From: Fidelibacterota bacterium
Lineage (GTDB): Bacteria; Fidelibacterota; Marinisomatia; Marinisomatales; J089
NCBI GenBank assembly: GCA_003695105.1
Contig: RFIZ01000256.1
Coordinates: forward strand, 1 to 9,804
Length of the DNA stretch: 9,804 bases
Direction: 5' to 3'
Under the pieces are notes generated by a model that was not told the origin of the DNA, did no database searches, and was given only the letters and a program-made list of their open reading frames with translations. Positions 1-6,809 of the stretch are shown here, one piece after another (within the stretch, counting starts at the first letter, position 1; every line of letters starts with the position of its first letter). The position numbers and the translations under genes were made by a program.

Positions 1-568
1 GAATTATTTCATGGTCGAACCGCCCGGCTTCCTGAGCCGCCAGAGCCTTTTCGTGGGACCGGATGGCAAACGCTTCCTGATCTTCCCGGCTGATGTGACC
101 TTCCCGGGCCAGGTTTTCGGCTGTTTCGCCCATCCCCATATAAAAATCCTGGGCCGCCAGGTCCGGATGGAAATCCGGTGCAAATCCACCCATGGGAACC
201 GAAAACATGTCCTCCACTCCCACGGCGATGCCCACGTCGATGTCACCGGCTTCGATGGCGGTACTGAGCTGGTGAACGGCGTCCATCGACGATCCGCAGA
301 AACGGTTCACCACTTTCCCGGCCGTACTGATGGGTAATCCGGCCAGGGCGGCCACCGACCGGGCCATGAGCATCCCCTGGGGACCTTCAGGGAAGGCACA
401 TCCCAATACCACGTCTTCCACGTCCTTGAGATCGAGTTGGGGATGGCGGGCCAACAGGCCTTTCACAACCTGGGCGGCCAGATCATCGGGGCGAATTCCC
501 ACCAGCTGGCCGTTTTTGACACCAATCGGGGAGCGGACCCCGTCAATGAGTACCGAAGTGTTGTTCAT
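1..568 (-). CDS. fadA: Thiolase (acetyl-CoA acyltransferase), N-terminal part
   Basis: Thiolase catalyses the last step of beta-oxidation, cleaving 3-ketoacyl-CoA with CoA to acetyl-CoA and a shortened acyl-CoA. The 189 visible residues are the N-terminal half; a full enzyme is usually about 390-400 aa, so the gene continues past position 1. The opening MNNTSVLIDGVRSPIG is the usual thiolase start. The nucleophilic cysteine is C91 in NRFCGSSMDAV, the expected acyl-accepting motif, and the MGMGETAENLA stretch (residues 144-154) is also typical. The His and second Cys of the active site lie outside the window. The ATG at 566-568 follows an AGGAGGT ribosome site that overlaps the stop of the upstream acyl-CoA dehydrogenase gene, so the two are probably translated together. 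The operon context favours a degradative FadA-type over a biosynthetic acetoacetyl-CoA thiolase. The family call is near certain; the gene symbol is an inference from context. Confidence 0.93.
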   Translation of the reverse strand, partial: MNNTSVLIDGVRSPIGVKNGQLVGIRPDDLAAQVVKGLLARHPQLDLKDVEDVVLGCAFPEGPQGMLMARSVAALAGLPISTAGKVVNRFCGSSMDAVHQLSTAIEAGDIDVGIAVGVEDMFSVPMGGFAPDFHPDLAAQDFYMGMGETAENLAREGHISREDQEAFAIRSHEKALAAQEAGRFDHEII

Positions 569-575
569 GTGTTCT

Positions 576-582
576 ACCTCCT
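576..582 (-). promoter_or_regulatory. Shine-Dalgarno of the thiolase gene
   Basis: On the minus strand this reads AGGAGGT, 7 bases before the thiolase ATG. It shares bases with the TAG stop (581-583) of the acyl-CoA dehydrogenase gene. Ribosomes ending the upstream gene would finish on this site, which supports translational coupling and fixes the thiolase start. Confidence 0.85.
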
Positions 583-2362
583 AATAAGGGTATGATTTGA
601 GGGAATAGATCGTTTCGGCGATGCGGCGTTTGAGGCTGAGGATATCTGTCGGCAACAACATCCGCTTCTGGAATTCGCGCATGGCGTCGATGACCCGGGC
701 CGGCAGGGATCCGTGGAAAATGCCGTTCAGGCCGTTCAGAGCCAGGTTCATCAGGCGCAGACTGGAGTCGGCGGCATGGACCCGGGCAATGTCCAGCGTT
801 TGGATCCGGTACGGGTAATCTTCCGGGAGTTGCAGAACCCGGGCCAACGTACTGTCGGCAGTGTAGATGTCAATCAACATGTTGGCCAGAATTTCCGTCA
901 GTTGTTGCTCATGCTTCAAATCCTGACCGAATTCACAGAGGGCTTCATGGAACAGATAGAGTGCCAGTCGCTTTCCGGTTTCGATGGCCTGGACTTCCCG
1001 GCCCAGGATGCCCTCCGATTGGCGCCAGTTCGTATCTTGCAGAAACCCTTCGATGGCATGGATCGCCTCCCGGATGGGTAATTCATCCAGCAAGGCCTTT
1101 TTCAGCATATACCCGGCGATGATCTGGCGGTTGATTTCATTGGTCCCTTCCCAGATGCGATCAATCCGGGTATCCCGATAGGCCCCGGCGATGGGATAGT
1201 CTTCGATGAATCCGTAGCCACCCATGATTTGAACTGCCGAATCGGTCACAAGGCCCAGAGATTCACTTCCGTACACCTTGGTCATGGACGCCTCGATGGC
1301 GAAGTGTTCCATGGCTTCGCCCATTTTGATGTAATAGTCCTGCGCCGATTTGTCCAGGGTATCAATTTCGGCCTGGATCAGCCCGATGGTGCGATAGATC
1401 ATACTGTCGGCGGCATAGGTCCGCACCACCATGTCAGCGATTTTACCTTTGATCACATCGAAGTGGGCAATGGGCTGACCAAACTGGCGGCGGTCCTGAG
1501 CATATTGGGCGGCATATTCCAGCACGACTTTGCAGCCCCCCAGATCGGAGGCGGCCAGTTTCAGGCGTCCGATGTCGAGGGCATTGAAAGCAATTTTGGC
1601 TCCTTTCCCTTCCTCATAGAGCAGGTTTTCCACCGGCACCCGGGCATCAGTGAATTTCAGGGGAGTGGTAGACGACCCTTTCATCCCCATCTTCTTTTCT
1701 TCGGCTCCGATGTCGAATCCCGGTGTGTCCCGATCCACAATCAGGGCGCTGAATTTGGTTCCGTCGACCTGACAGAACACGGTGTACACATCGGCCCAGC
1801 CCCCGTTGGTGATGAACACCTTTTCACCGTTGACAATATAATGGGTGCCGTCCTCACTCTTGCGGGCGGTGGTTTTTCCCGAAGTGGCGTCCGATCCGGC
1901 CGAGGGTTCGGTCAGACCGAAGGCGGCCACCCATTCCCCGGTGACGATTTTCGGCAGGTATTTCTGTTTCTGGGCTTCATTGCCGAACCAGATGATGGGC
2001 AGGGACCCGATTCCGGTCTGAACCGACCAGGTGACGGTAAAACTGGCCGTGAATCCATGGGATAGATTTTCCGCCACAATGGCACTGGTGACTTTGTCCA
2101 GTTCCAGTCCGCCGTATTCCTCCTTGATGTCGATTCCCAGCAACCCCAGATCACCCAGTTCCCGCAGCAACTGGAGGCTGAGGTCTTTGTTGTAGGCTTC
2201 CAGTTCGGCCTTATGGGGCCGGATTCGTTCTGCGGCGAACTGTTTCACCATTTCTTCGATTTCGCGATGTTCTTCGGTGAACGTTTCCCGGGAGAGGATG
2301 GGATGGGAACCGATCGGATCGAGAATAAAATGTCCTCCGGAAAGAGGTTTGGTGTCACTCAT
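581..2362 (-). CDS. fadE: Acyl-CoA dehydrogenase, long-chain FadE/VLCAD-like
   Basis: An FAD enzyme that introduces the trans-2 double bond into acyl-CoA in the first step of beta-oxidation, normally passing electrons to electron-transfer flavoprotein. The 593-aa protein has the N-terminal helical domain (about 30-145), the beta domain with the FGLTEPSAGSD flavin motif (148-158) and ITNGG (184-188), and the C-terminal helical domain with RRQFGQPI (291-298) and IMGGYGF (379-385). The catalytic base is probably E405 in RIWEGTNEI. About 180 residues follow that motif, longer than short/medium-chain enzymes (about 380-400 aa) and like mitochondrial VLCAD/ACAD9 and the approximately 594-aa Bacillus FadE; this suggests long-chain substrates. 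The start is supported by AAGGAG at 2370-2375, 7 bases upstream. The ATG overlaps the TGA of the upstream TetR gene (ATGA), so it is probably cotranscribed and coupled with it. Family certain; chain-length preference inferred. Confidence 0.96.
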   Translation of the reverse strand: MSDTKPLSGGHFILDPIGSHPILSRETFTEEHREIEEMVKQFAAERIRPHKAELEAYNKDLSLQLLRELGDLGLLGIDIKEEYGGLELDKVTSAIVAENLSHGFTASFTVTWSVQTGIGSLPIIWFGNEAQKQKYLPKIVTGEWVAAFGLTEPSAGSDATSGKTTARKSEDGTHYIVNGEKVFITNGGWADVYTVFCQVDGTKFSALIVDRDTPGFDIGAEEKKMGMKGSSTTPLKFTDARVPVENLLYEEGKGAKIAFNALDIGRLKLAASDLGGCKVVLEYAAQYAQDRRQFGQPIAHFDVIKGKIADMVVRTYAADSMIYRTIGLIQAEIDTLDKSAQDYYIKMGEAMEHFAIEASMTKVYGSESLGLVTDSAVQIMGGYGFIEDYPIAGAYRDTRIDRIWEGTNEINRQIIAGYMLKKALLDELPIREAIHAIEGFLQDTNWRQSEGILGREVQAIETGKRLALYLFHEALCEFGQDLKHEQQLTEILANMLIDIYTADSTLARVLQLPEDYPYRIQTLDIARVHAADSSLRLMNLALNGLNGIFHGSLPARVIDAMREFQKRMLLPTDILSLKRRIAETIYSLKSYPY

Positions 2363-2973
2363 ACAGAGTCTCCTTTTTGCGTGGTCGGCGCCAGGCCGGC
2401 CAGGATGAATTGGGTAATCGTATGGATGTAATCATCCACACTGGTGGAATGAGAGTCGAGCATGGCAAACCAGACCAGTCCTTCCACATTGACCATGATT
2501 GACAGGGCCGCCGTTTCCACGTCCAGAGGACGAAATTCACCGCGTTCTACGCCCTGCCGGAGGATGGCTTTGATAATCCCCAGAAATTCCTGGTACACCC
2601 GTTCCAGTTTCTGGCGGAAATCCAGATCCCGGTTGGCCAGGGCCCAGAATTCCAGCAGCGCTTTGAAAACGGCCGGCGATTCCCGGAATTGTTGGGAAAA
2701 GAATTCAAACAGGTGGGTCAATTGTTCCGCGGCTGACTGCCGGTCAGATACAATGTAATTGATCGTGGCACTGTAATTCCACACCCAGTGGTTCACCAGG
2801 GCGAGATAGATGTCTTTTTTGGACGGATAATACCAGTAAATGGCTCCTTTGCTGATCCCGGACCGGGCGACGATGTCATCCACCCGACTGGATTCATATC
2901 CTTTTTCCACCAGAACATCCAGGGCGCTGTCCAGGATTTGAGTTTTACGTTGATCTTGTTTGGTAACGGCCAT
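2359..2973 (-). CDS. TetR-family regulator of the beta-oxidation operon
   Basis: A 204-aa one-domain regulator with an N-terminal TetR DNA-binding domain. The helix-turn-helix spans residues 31-56, with VDDIVARSGISKGAIYWYYP and then the SKKDIY stretch that follows recognition helices in this family. Residues 60-200 form the helical ligand-binding and dimer domain, which is too variable to name. The gene is first in a unit with acyl-CoA dehydrogenase and thiolase and overlaps the former by 4 bases. By analogy with TetR-type FadR repressors of Bacillus and Thermus, an acyl-CoA ligand that lifts repression is likely, but this rests on context. A 22-bp palindrome lies just 3 bases upstream of the start codon and overlaps a possible promoter, so the protein probably represses itself and the operon. 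No Shine-Dalgarno is visible before the ATG, so the transcript may have a very short leader. The DNA-binding family is certain; ligand and target are inferred. Confidence 0.93.
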   Translation of the reverse strand: MAVTKQDQRKTQILDSALDVLVEKGYESSRVDDIVARSGISKGAIYWYYPSKKDIYLALVNHWVWNYSATINYIVSDRQSAAEQLTHLFEFFSQQFRESPAVFKALLEFWALANRDLDFRQKLERVYQEFLGIIKAILRQGVERGEFRPLDVETAALSIMVNVEGLVWFAMLDSHSTSVDDYIHTITQFILAGLAPTTQKGDSV

Positions 2974-2976
2974 ATT

Positions 2977-2998
2977 CTAAACCGACTGGTCGGTCTAG
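2977..2998. promoter_or_regulatory. Probable TetR operator (22-bp palindrome)
   Basis: The core is ACCGAC (2981-2986), a TG centre, and GTCGGT (2989-2994), a perfect 6-bp inverted repeat. After one unmatched base on each side the symmetry resumes with CTA (2977-2979) and TAG (2996-2998 reads TAG). Size and ACCGAC/GTCGGT half-sites are typical of TetR-family operators. It lies between the regulator's start codon and its candidate -10 element, so bound protein would block transcription of the regulator/dehydrogenase/thiolase unit. Binding by this particular regulator is inferred from position. Confidence 0.75.
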
Positions 2999-3025
2999 TT
3001 TACAATGAATCGCAATCCCTTCCAA
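2997..3025 (-). promoter_or_regulatory. Candidate sigma70-type promoter of the beta-oxidation operon
   Basis: On the minus strand TTGGAA (3020-3025) is separated by 17 bases from TAAACT (2997-3002). Each hexamer matches the sigma70 consensus at 4 of 6 positions. The -10 touches the palindromic operator, giving a plausible repression geometry. The predicted transcription start would fall inside the operator, leaving a leader of only about 10-20 bases before the ATG. Confidence 0.45.
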
Positions 3026-3061
3026 GCGAAGAATGAATATCGGTCTGCGGTAGAACAGGAA

Positions 3062-4090
3062 TTAACGCACGGCCGGTTGCAGGAGTGTGACCCGGCCCCG
3101 ATCGGCTTCCAGGGTAACCGGCAGCCCGATCGGAAGGGTGAATTTGTTTTCGATATGTCCCGTGAGAAAACCGGAAAAGGCCGGAATGCCCAGGGGCGCG
3201 ATATGATCCTGCATCAGGTCAGCTAGGGACAAAGAACGATCGGGATGTTCGGCCTCGCAGCGGGTGCACTGTCCCCAGATGAAACCGGCTAACTTGTCCA
3301 GGATTCCGGCCAGTTTGAACTGGGTCAACATACGATCGATGCGATAGGGTTCCTCTTCCACCTCTTCCAAAAACAATATGGTATCCGTCGGATCGGGAAG
3401 ATACCCTGTGCCGATCAAGGCGCTGAGGACCGAGCAATTGCCGCCCCAAAGGCGTCCCCGGGCGGTACCGGGCGTAATCACCTGGAAATCGGTCAGTCCG
3501 GGCTCTTTCACCGGAGCCGGATGATCGTTGCGGAACGTGACCGCCCGGCCTTCGAACAACACTTTCTGGACGTAATAGCGGGTAAAAGCATTCCAGGTGG
3601 AAATCCCCACCGGACCGTGGAAAGTGACCAAACCGGTTCGGGCATGGAGGGCTACCAGCAGCGAGGTAATGTCACTGTACCCCAACACAATCTTGGGATG
3701 GCTGCGAATGAGGTCATAGTCCAACAGGGGGAGAAGGCGGTTACAGCCCCACCCGCCCCGGGCCGCCAGGAGAGCTTTGACGCTCTCATCCCGAAAAAAA
3801 CGATGAATATCTTCGGCGCGGTCGGCATCGGTACCGGCCAGATACCCGTACTGATCCCGGAGATGGTTCCCGCGGACCGGAACCAGCTTCAGATCCCGGA
3901 GGGTGTCCTCGATATCCTTCAAGGTTTCCCGTTTGTCGATCCGCCCGGCCGGATTGATGAGACCCACTTTATCCCCCGGCTGGAGGCGTTCCGGAAGAAG
4001 GGGAGAGGGGGGTGTCCTCTCCTGGGCCGGGAGCAGGGACACCAGGGGAAGACCGGCCAGGGTTTTCAGAGCGGCCCGTCGGGAGATCAC
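3062..4090 (-). CDS. LD-carboxypeptidase (peptidase S66, LdcA/MccF family), probably Tat-exported
   Basis: S66 peptidases cleave the L,D bond of murein tetrapeptides during cell-wall recycling (LdcA) or release aminoacyl groups from peptide antibiotics (MccF). The 342-aa protein has the family's landmarks: PGDKVGLINPAG (38-49), RGGWG (111-115), the nucleophile S139 in LGYSDIT, GPVG (159-162), LWGGNCSVL (214-222), the probable catalytic Glu in LFLEEV (E242) followed by PYRIDRML, and the probable catalytic His in GHIENKFTLPIG (H312). The N-terminus MISRRAALKTLAGLPL is a Tat-like leader (RR at 4-5), with likely cleavage near residues 20-23 and no lipobox Cys. E. coli LdcA is cytoplasmic, so export to the periplasm would be a difference. 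The start codon is GTG at 4088-4090, overlapping the TGA of the upstream gene, with GAGGAG 8 bases before it. Family firm; substrate unknown. Confidence 0.93.
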   Translation of the reverse strand: MISRRAALKTLAGLPLVSLLPAQERTPPSPLLPERLQPGDKVGLINPAGRIDKRETLKDIEDTLRDLKLVPVRGNHLRDQYGYLAGTDADRAEDIHRFFRDESVKALLAARGGWGCNRLLPLLDYDLIRSHPKIVLGYSDITSLLVALHARTGLVTFHGPVGISTWNAFTRYYVQKVLFEGRAVTFRNDHPAPVKEPGLTDFQVITPGTARGRLWGGNCSVLSALIGTGYLPDPTDTILFLEEVEEEPYRIDRMLTQFKLAGILDKLAGFIWGQCTRCEAEHPDRSLSLADLMQDHIAPLGIPAFSGFLTGHIENKFTLPIGLPVTLEADRGRVTLLQPAVR

Positions 4091-4440
4091 AATCGCGGCT
4101 CCTCTTCGTCCAGTTCATCCAGAAAGGCCACGGCCCTCCGGAAGGCGGGAATGACGATGGATCCGCCCACCACCAAAGCGATGTCGCAGGCCTCCATGAT
4201 GGCGGTGCGGGACCAGCCTTCTTTCCGGCATTCGAGCAGATGGTATTTCACACAATCATCGCATCGCAGGACCAGACTGGCCACCAGCCCCAGCAATTCC
4301 TTGGTCTTGCGGGGCAATTCCCCCTCTTCGTACACCTGACTGTCCAGGTGAAAAAAGCGTCTGGTAGACAACGATCCCGTTTCCAGAATCCGGCGATTCA
4401 TGGCGGACCGGAAGGCTTCGAATTGGTTTTTCTCTCCCAT
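4087..4440 (-). CDS. Carboxymuconolactone decarboxylase family (AhpD-like) protein
   Basis: A 117-aa all-helical protein of the CMD/AhpD family, small redox or decarboxylase proteins. It has the AhpD-type CxxC plus downstream His: C60 and C63 in RCDDCVKYH, with H67. This signature is normally a peroxidase/disulfide-reductase centre rather than that of true carboxymuconolactone decarboxylases. The segment ELPRKTKELLGLVASLV (41-57) is the usual helix before the motif. I chose the ATG at 4438-4440 because GGAGGT lies 4 bases upstream; an in-frame TTG 24 bases earlier has no such site. The gene ends in a 4-base GTGA overlap with the LD-carboxypeptidase, so the two are almost certainly cotranscribed, although no functional link between these families is known to me. 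No signal peptide is visible, so it is likely cytoplasmic. Family secure; substrate unknown. Confidence 0.9.
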   Translation of the reverse strand: MGEKNQFEAFRSAMNRRILETGSLSTRRFFHLDSQVYEEGELPRKTKELLGLVASLVLRCDDCVKYHLLECRKEGWSRTAIMEACDIALVVGGSIVIPAFRRAVAFLDELDEEEPRL

Positions 4441-4595
4441 ATCAACCTCCAAATCAGGCCGCAAGATACGATAGAGTTCACTTCAGAAGGAATGAATGGG
4501 GGCCCGGTTACCTGAAATTTTGAAAAAAGTCTTTTAAAGAGGACTATTTTGTCCTTATTATTCGACCCACAATTCGAAAAATAAAACAATCATTC
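4441..4595. promoter_or_regulatory. Divergent control region between the CMD/LD-carboxypeptidase unit and the receptor operon
   Basis: This 155-bp stretch is clearly more AT-rich than its neighbours, especially 4515-4595, and must hold promoters for both directions. Visible structures are AGGAC-6 bases-GTCCT (4540-4555), TTCGA-8 bases-TCGAA (4561-4565 and 4574-4578), and ATCAT-TC-ATGAT (4589-4600) overlapping the receptor's first ATG. TTGAAA (4520-4525) and TATTAT (4556-4561) resemble promoter hexamers but are badly spaced relative to each other. No good Fur box (GATAATGATAATCATTATC-like) is visible, although iron control would be expected for a haem receptor. No coding sequence is seen. Confidence 0.5.
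4445..4450 (-). promoter_or_regulatory. Shine-Dalgarno fixing the start of the CMD/AhpD-like gene
   Basis: The minus strand reads GGAGGT 4 bases before the ATG at 4438-4440. It supports this start over the upstream in-frame TTG at 4462-4464, which lies on the far side of the site. Confidence 0.75.
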
Positions 4596-6809
4596 ATGAT
4601 ATGGACTGACGGTTTGGCGATGACGGATGCGGAAAACAGACAAGCGGCGGTGCGGAGGTTCCGGGACCGGTGGATCTTTCCCCTGTTTCTCCTCCTTGAA
4701 TTCTCCTACGGGTTGGGACAAGACACACAGGTTGTCCTCCGCGGCCGGGTTCTGGATTCCGCTACCGGGCGTCCCCTTCCCAATGTGAATGTGGAAATCC
4801 TGGGAACGGACCGGGGAACCGTCAGTGATCGCTGGGGCCGTTTCACCCTCATCCTCCGGGAGGCTTCCCCCATCACCATCCAGGTCTCCCATATCGGGTA
4901 CGAAACGGCCCACACCTTTTGGACGCCGGACCAGCCCCCGGTGGTCCAATTCCGCCTGAAAGAGACCTTTCTGCTGATGGATGAAGTGGTGGCGACGGGC
5001 ACGCGCACACCGCGGATCCATCGCAATGTTCCCGTCCCCACCGAGGTCATTTCCACGCAGGATATCCGGGAGGCCGGTACCCTGAACGTGGCCGACCTCT
5101 TGAATCAACAGGCCGGTGTGCAGATCGCCTCGGCCGTGGATGGCGGCTCGGTCATCAATCTGCTGGGAATGGACTCCAAATATATTCTGATACTCCGGGA
5201 CGGAAAACCGATCACGGGAAAATTCAATGGCCGGGTGGATCTGGATCAAATTCCCACCTCCTCGCTACAGAAAATAGAGATCCTGAAAGGACCGAGTTCC
5301 GCTCTCTATGGCAGTGAAGCCATGGGGGGTGTCATCAACTTGGTTACGGATACCACCCGGTCATCTTCCCATTGGCAGGTTGCCGCCCGCTATCAAAACC
5401 CCGCCCGGGGGTCCGTGCAACCCTGGCAGTGGAATCGTGGTACCCATGCCCTGCGGCTGAGCTGGGGAGGTCGTCGGTCCCGTCTGGCTTTCCGCCTGGA
5501 CGGAGATTTTCAAAAAATCGGGCTGGATAAGGAAGTTCTCTATCTGGATATCGATCAGGTCCGGAAAGGCACCTTCCATACCTGGCTGAGAGGGAAAATC
5601 ACTTCGGGAATTTCGGTTGAATGGGATCAGTCCTGGTTTCAGGATCGGGAAACCGGACATTCCCTGGTGATGAATAATTCCACCACCGTTACCCGCTGGG
5701 AGGAAGTTGTCCGCGGACAATGGACACCGCATTCCGCCTGGACCATCGAACCCTCGATCCGGTTCGGATCCTATGGCCGGACCTATTCCCAGATCCGCCC
5801 CTGGGGCAGTACTGTCACAGCGGATACAACGGCCGAATCGACACTGGAACTGGAGCTGCTGATCCGCAGGGAAACTTCGGTCTCCACGCTCAATCTGGGC
5901 GCGGATTGGACCCGTTCCGCCTACCGCAGCGATCGTGTGGACTCAGCCCGCCAGTGGGAGACCATCCCCAGTTTGTTTTGGCAACAGGAATACCGCCGGG
6001 GCAGGTTGTCCTGGATTGCCGGAGGACGGTGGGACAGAGAACAGAATGGAATCTGGCAATTCAGTCCCCGGATCGGGGTGATGGTCACCCCGGGGGAGCG
6101 TTGGAAGGTTCGGGCCACGATCGGCGGCGGCTACCGGCGACCTTCCTTCCTGGATCGATTTATCTCCTGGAATCACATCCAGTTCGGGTACCGGGTAGTC
6201 GGGAATCCCCGGCTTGTCTCCGAACAGAGTCTGGGCCTGACCCTGGGAGCCGAGTGGTACCGGGATTCCCGCTTTCGCTTCAGTCTGCTGGGCTATGTGA
6301 CCCGGTTCCGCCACATGATCAAAGATTATGTGATCGAGCCCGGGCTTTTGAGTTACCACAACATCGACCGGGTGCGTTTTCTCGGTCTGGAGCTACAGGG
6401 GCGCTGGTCCCTTTCATCCCGTCTCTTGTTGAGCGGCGGGTTGAACTGGTTGGATAATCGCAATGAACTCACCGGTCAGCAGGTACCCAATACCCAACCC
6501 CTGTCGTTGAATGCGCGACTTTCCTACCGTCTCCACACCTACCACCTGGAGGGAGCCGTTTTGTGCAAATGGGTGGCATCCTATACCCCCCAGGAATATG
6601 ACCCCGTTCTGGGAACCTTTGTTTATGCCGATCATCCCCGCCGGTCCTACACCATCTGGGAGGGACATTTGGTGTACCATTCCGGAGAAAAAGTGGAATG
6701 GGTGTTCGGGGTGCAAAACGCCACGGATTATATCAACCTGCAATACGGTCCTTTCACCGGACGCCGGATGTATGCGGAAATCCGGTGGAACAGAAAAGGG
6801 ATAAAATGA
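4596..6809 (+). CDS. TonB-dependent outer-membrane receptor, probable haem/haemophore type
   Basis: A 737-aa outer-membrane receptor that would import a substrate using TonB energy. In order: a basic N-terminus and hydrophobic signal core (about 26-41, WIFPLFLLLEFSYGLG); a carboxypeptidase-regulatory-like beta-sandwich (about 46-122, LRGRVLDSATGRPLPNVNV); a TonB-box-like MDEVVATGTR (128-137); the plug (about 140-253) ending in KIEILKGPSSALYGSEAMGGVINLVT; and a 22-strand-type barrel ending in YAEIRW. In the barrel, YRRP (513-516), H527 and GNPRL (536-540) resemble the FRAP-His-NPNL region of haem receptors such as HemR/HmuR. The next gene, overlapping by 4 bp, is a HmuY-like lipoprotein, strengthening a haem role. 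The start is uncertain: the ATG at 4596 and the ATG at 4620 lack a ribosome site, and a GTG at 4650 would give the neatest signal peptide (MRRFRDRW...). Cobalamin or siderophore uptake remains possible. Receptor family certain; substrate inferred. Confidence 0.93.
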   Translation: MIWTDGLAMTDAENRQAAVRRFRDRWIFPLFLLLEFSYGLGQDTQVVLRGRVLDSATGRPLPNVNVEILGTDRGTVSDRWGRFTLILREASPITIQVSHIGYETAHTFWTPDQPPVVQFRLKETFLLMDEVVATGTRTPRIHRNVPVPTEVISTQDIREAGTLNVADLLNQQAGVQIASAVDGGSVINLLGMDSKYILILRDGKPITGKFNGRVDLDQIPTSSLQKIEILKGPSSALYGSEAMGGVINLVTDTTRSSSHWQVAARYQNPARGSVQPWQWNRGTHALRLSWGGRRSRLAFRLDGDFQKIGLDKEVLYLDIDQVRKGTFHTWLRGKITSGISVEWDQSWFQDRETGHSLVMNNSTTVTRWEEVVRGQWTPHSAWTIEPSIRFGSYGRTYSQIRPWGSTVTADTTAESTLELELLIRRETSVSTLNLGADWTRSAYRSDRVDSARQWETIPSLFWQQEYRRGRLSWIAGGRWDREQNGIWQFSPRIGVMVTPGERWKVRATIGGGYRRPSFLDRFISWNHIQFGYRVVGNPRLVSEQSLGLTLGAEWYRDSRFRFSLLGYVTRFRHMIKDYVIEPGLLSYHNIDRVRFLGLELQGRWSLSSRLLLSGGLNWLDNRNELTGQQVPNTQPLSLNARLSYRLHTYHLEGAVLCKWVASYTPQEYDPVLGTFVYADHPRRSYTIWEGHLVYHSGEKVEWVFGVQNATDYINLQYGPFTGRRMYAEIRWNRKGIK

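Noticed and set aside
1229..2065. Plus-strand 278-codon open frame
   Set aside because: It lies wholly antisense to the acyl-CoA dehydrogenase. GC-rich codon use leaves long open antisense frames; its translation has no recognisable domain and there is no ribosome site.
3004..3038. AATGAAT repeated at 3004-3010 and 3032-3038 (also 4491-4497), resembling part of the Bacillus FadR site
   Set aside because: The copies are direct rather than inverted, lack the TCATTCA partner, and a 7-mer of this composition is easily found by chance between genes.
3521..4339. Plus-strand 272-codon open frame
   Set aside because: It is antisense to the LD-carboxypeptidase and CMD genes, both of which have clear catalytic motifs. 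Its product is low-complexity in part (serine run) and unlike any family.
4589..4600. Possible Fur box at the receptor start
   Set aside because: Only a 5-bp inverted repeat (ATCAT/ATGAT) is present; the match to the 19-bp Fur consensus is too poor to call.
4590..5249. Minus-strand 219-codon open frame
   Set aside because: It is antisense to the signal, regulatory-like and plug domains of the receptor, which are unmistakable in the plus frame.
5720..6457. Plus-strand 245-codon open frame in another frame of the receptor
   Set aside because: It overlaps the receptor barrel fully, is Pro/Gly/Arg-rich without a domain, and there is no sign of a frameshift in the receptor.
6698..6805. 36-codon upstream extension of the lipoprotein gene
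   Set aside because: It overlaps the receptor and would bury the lipoprotein leader; the ATG at 6806 gives a textbook lipobox signal and a 4-base overlap.
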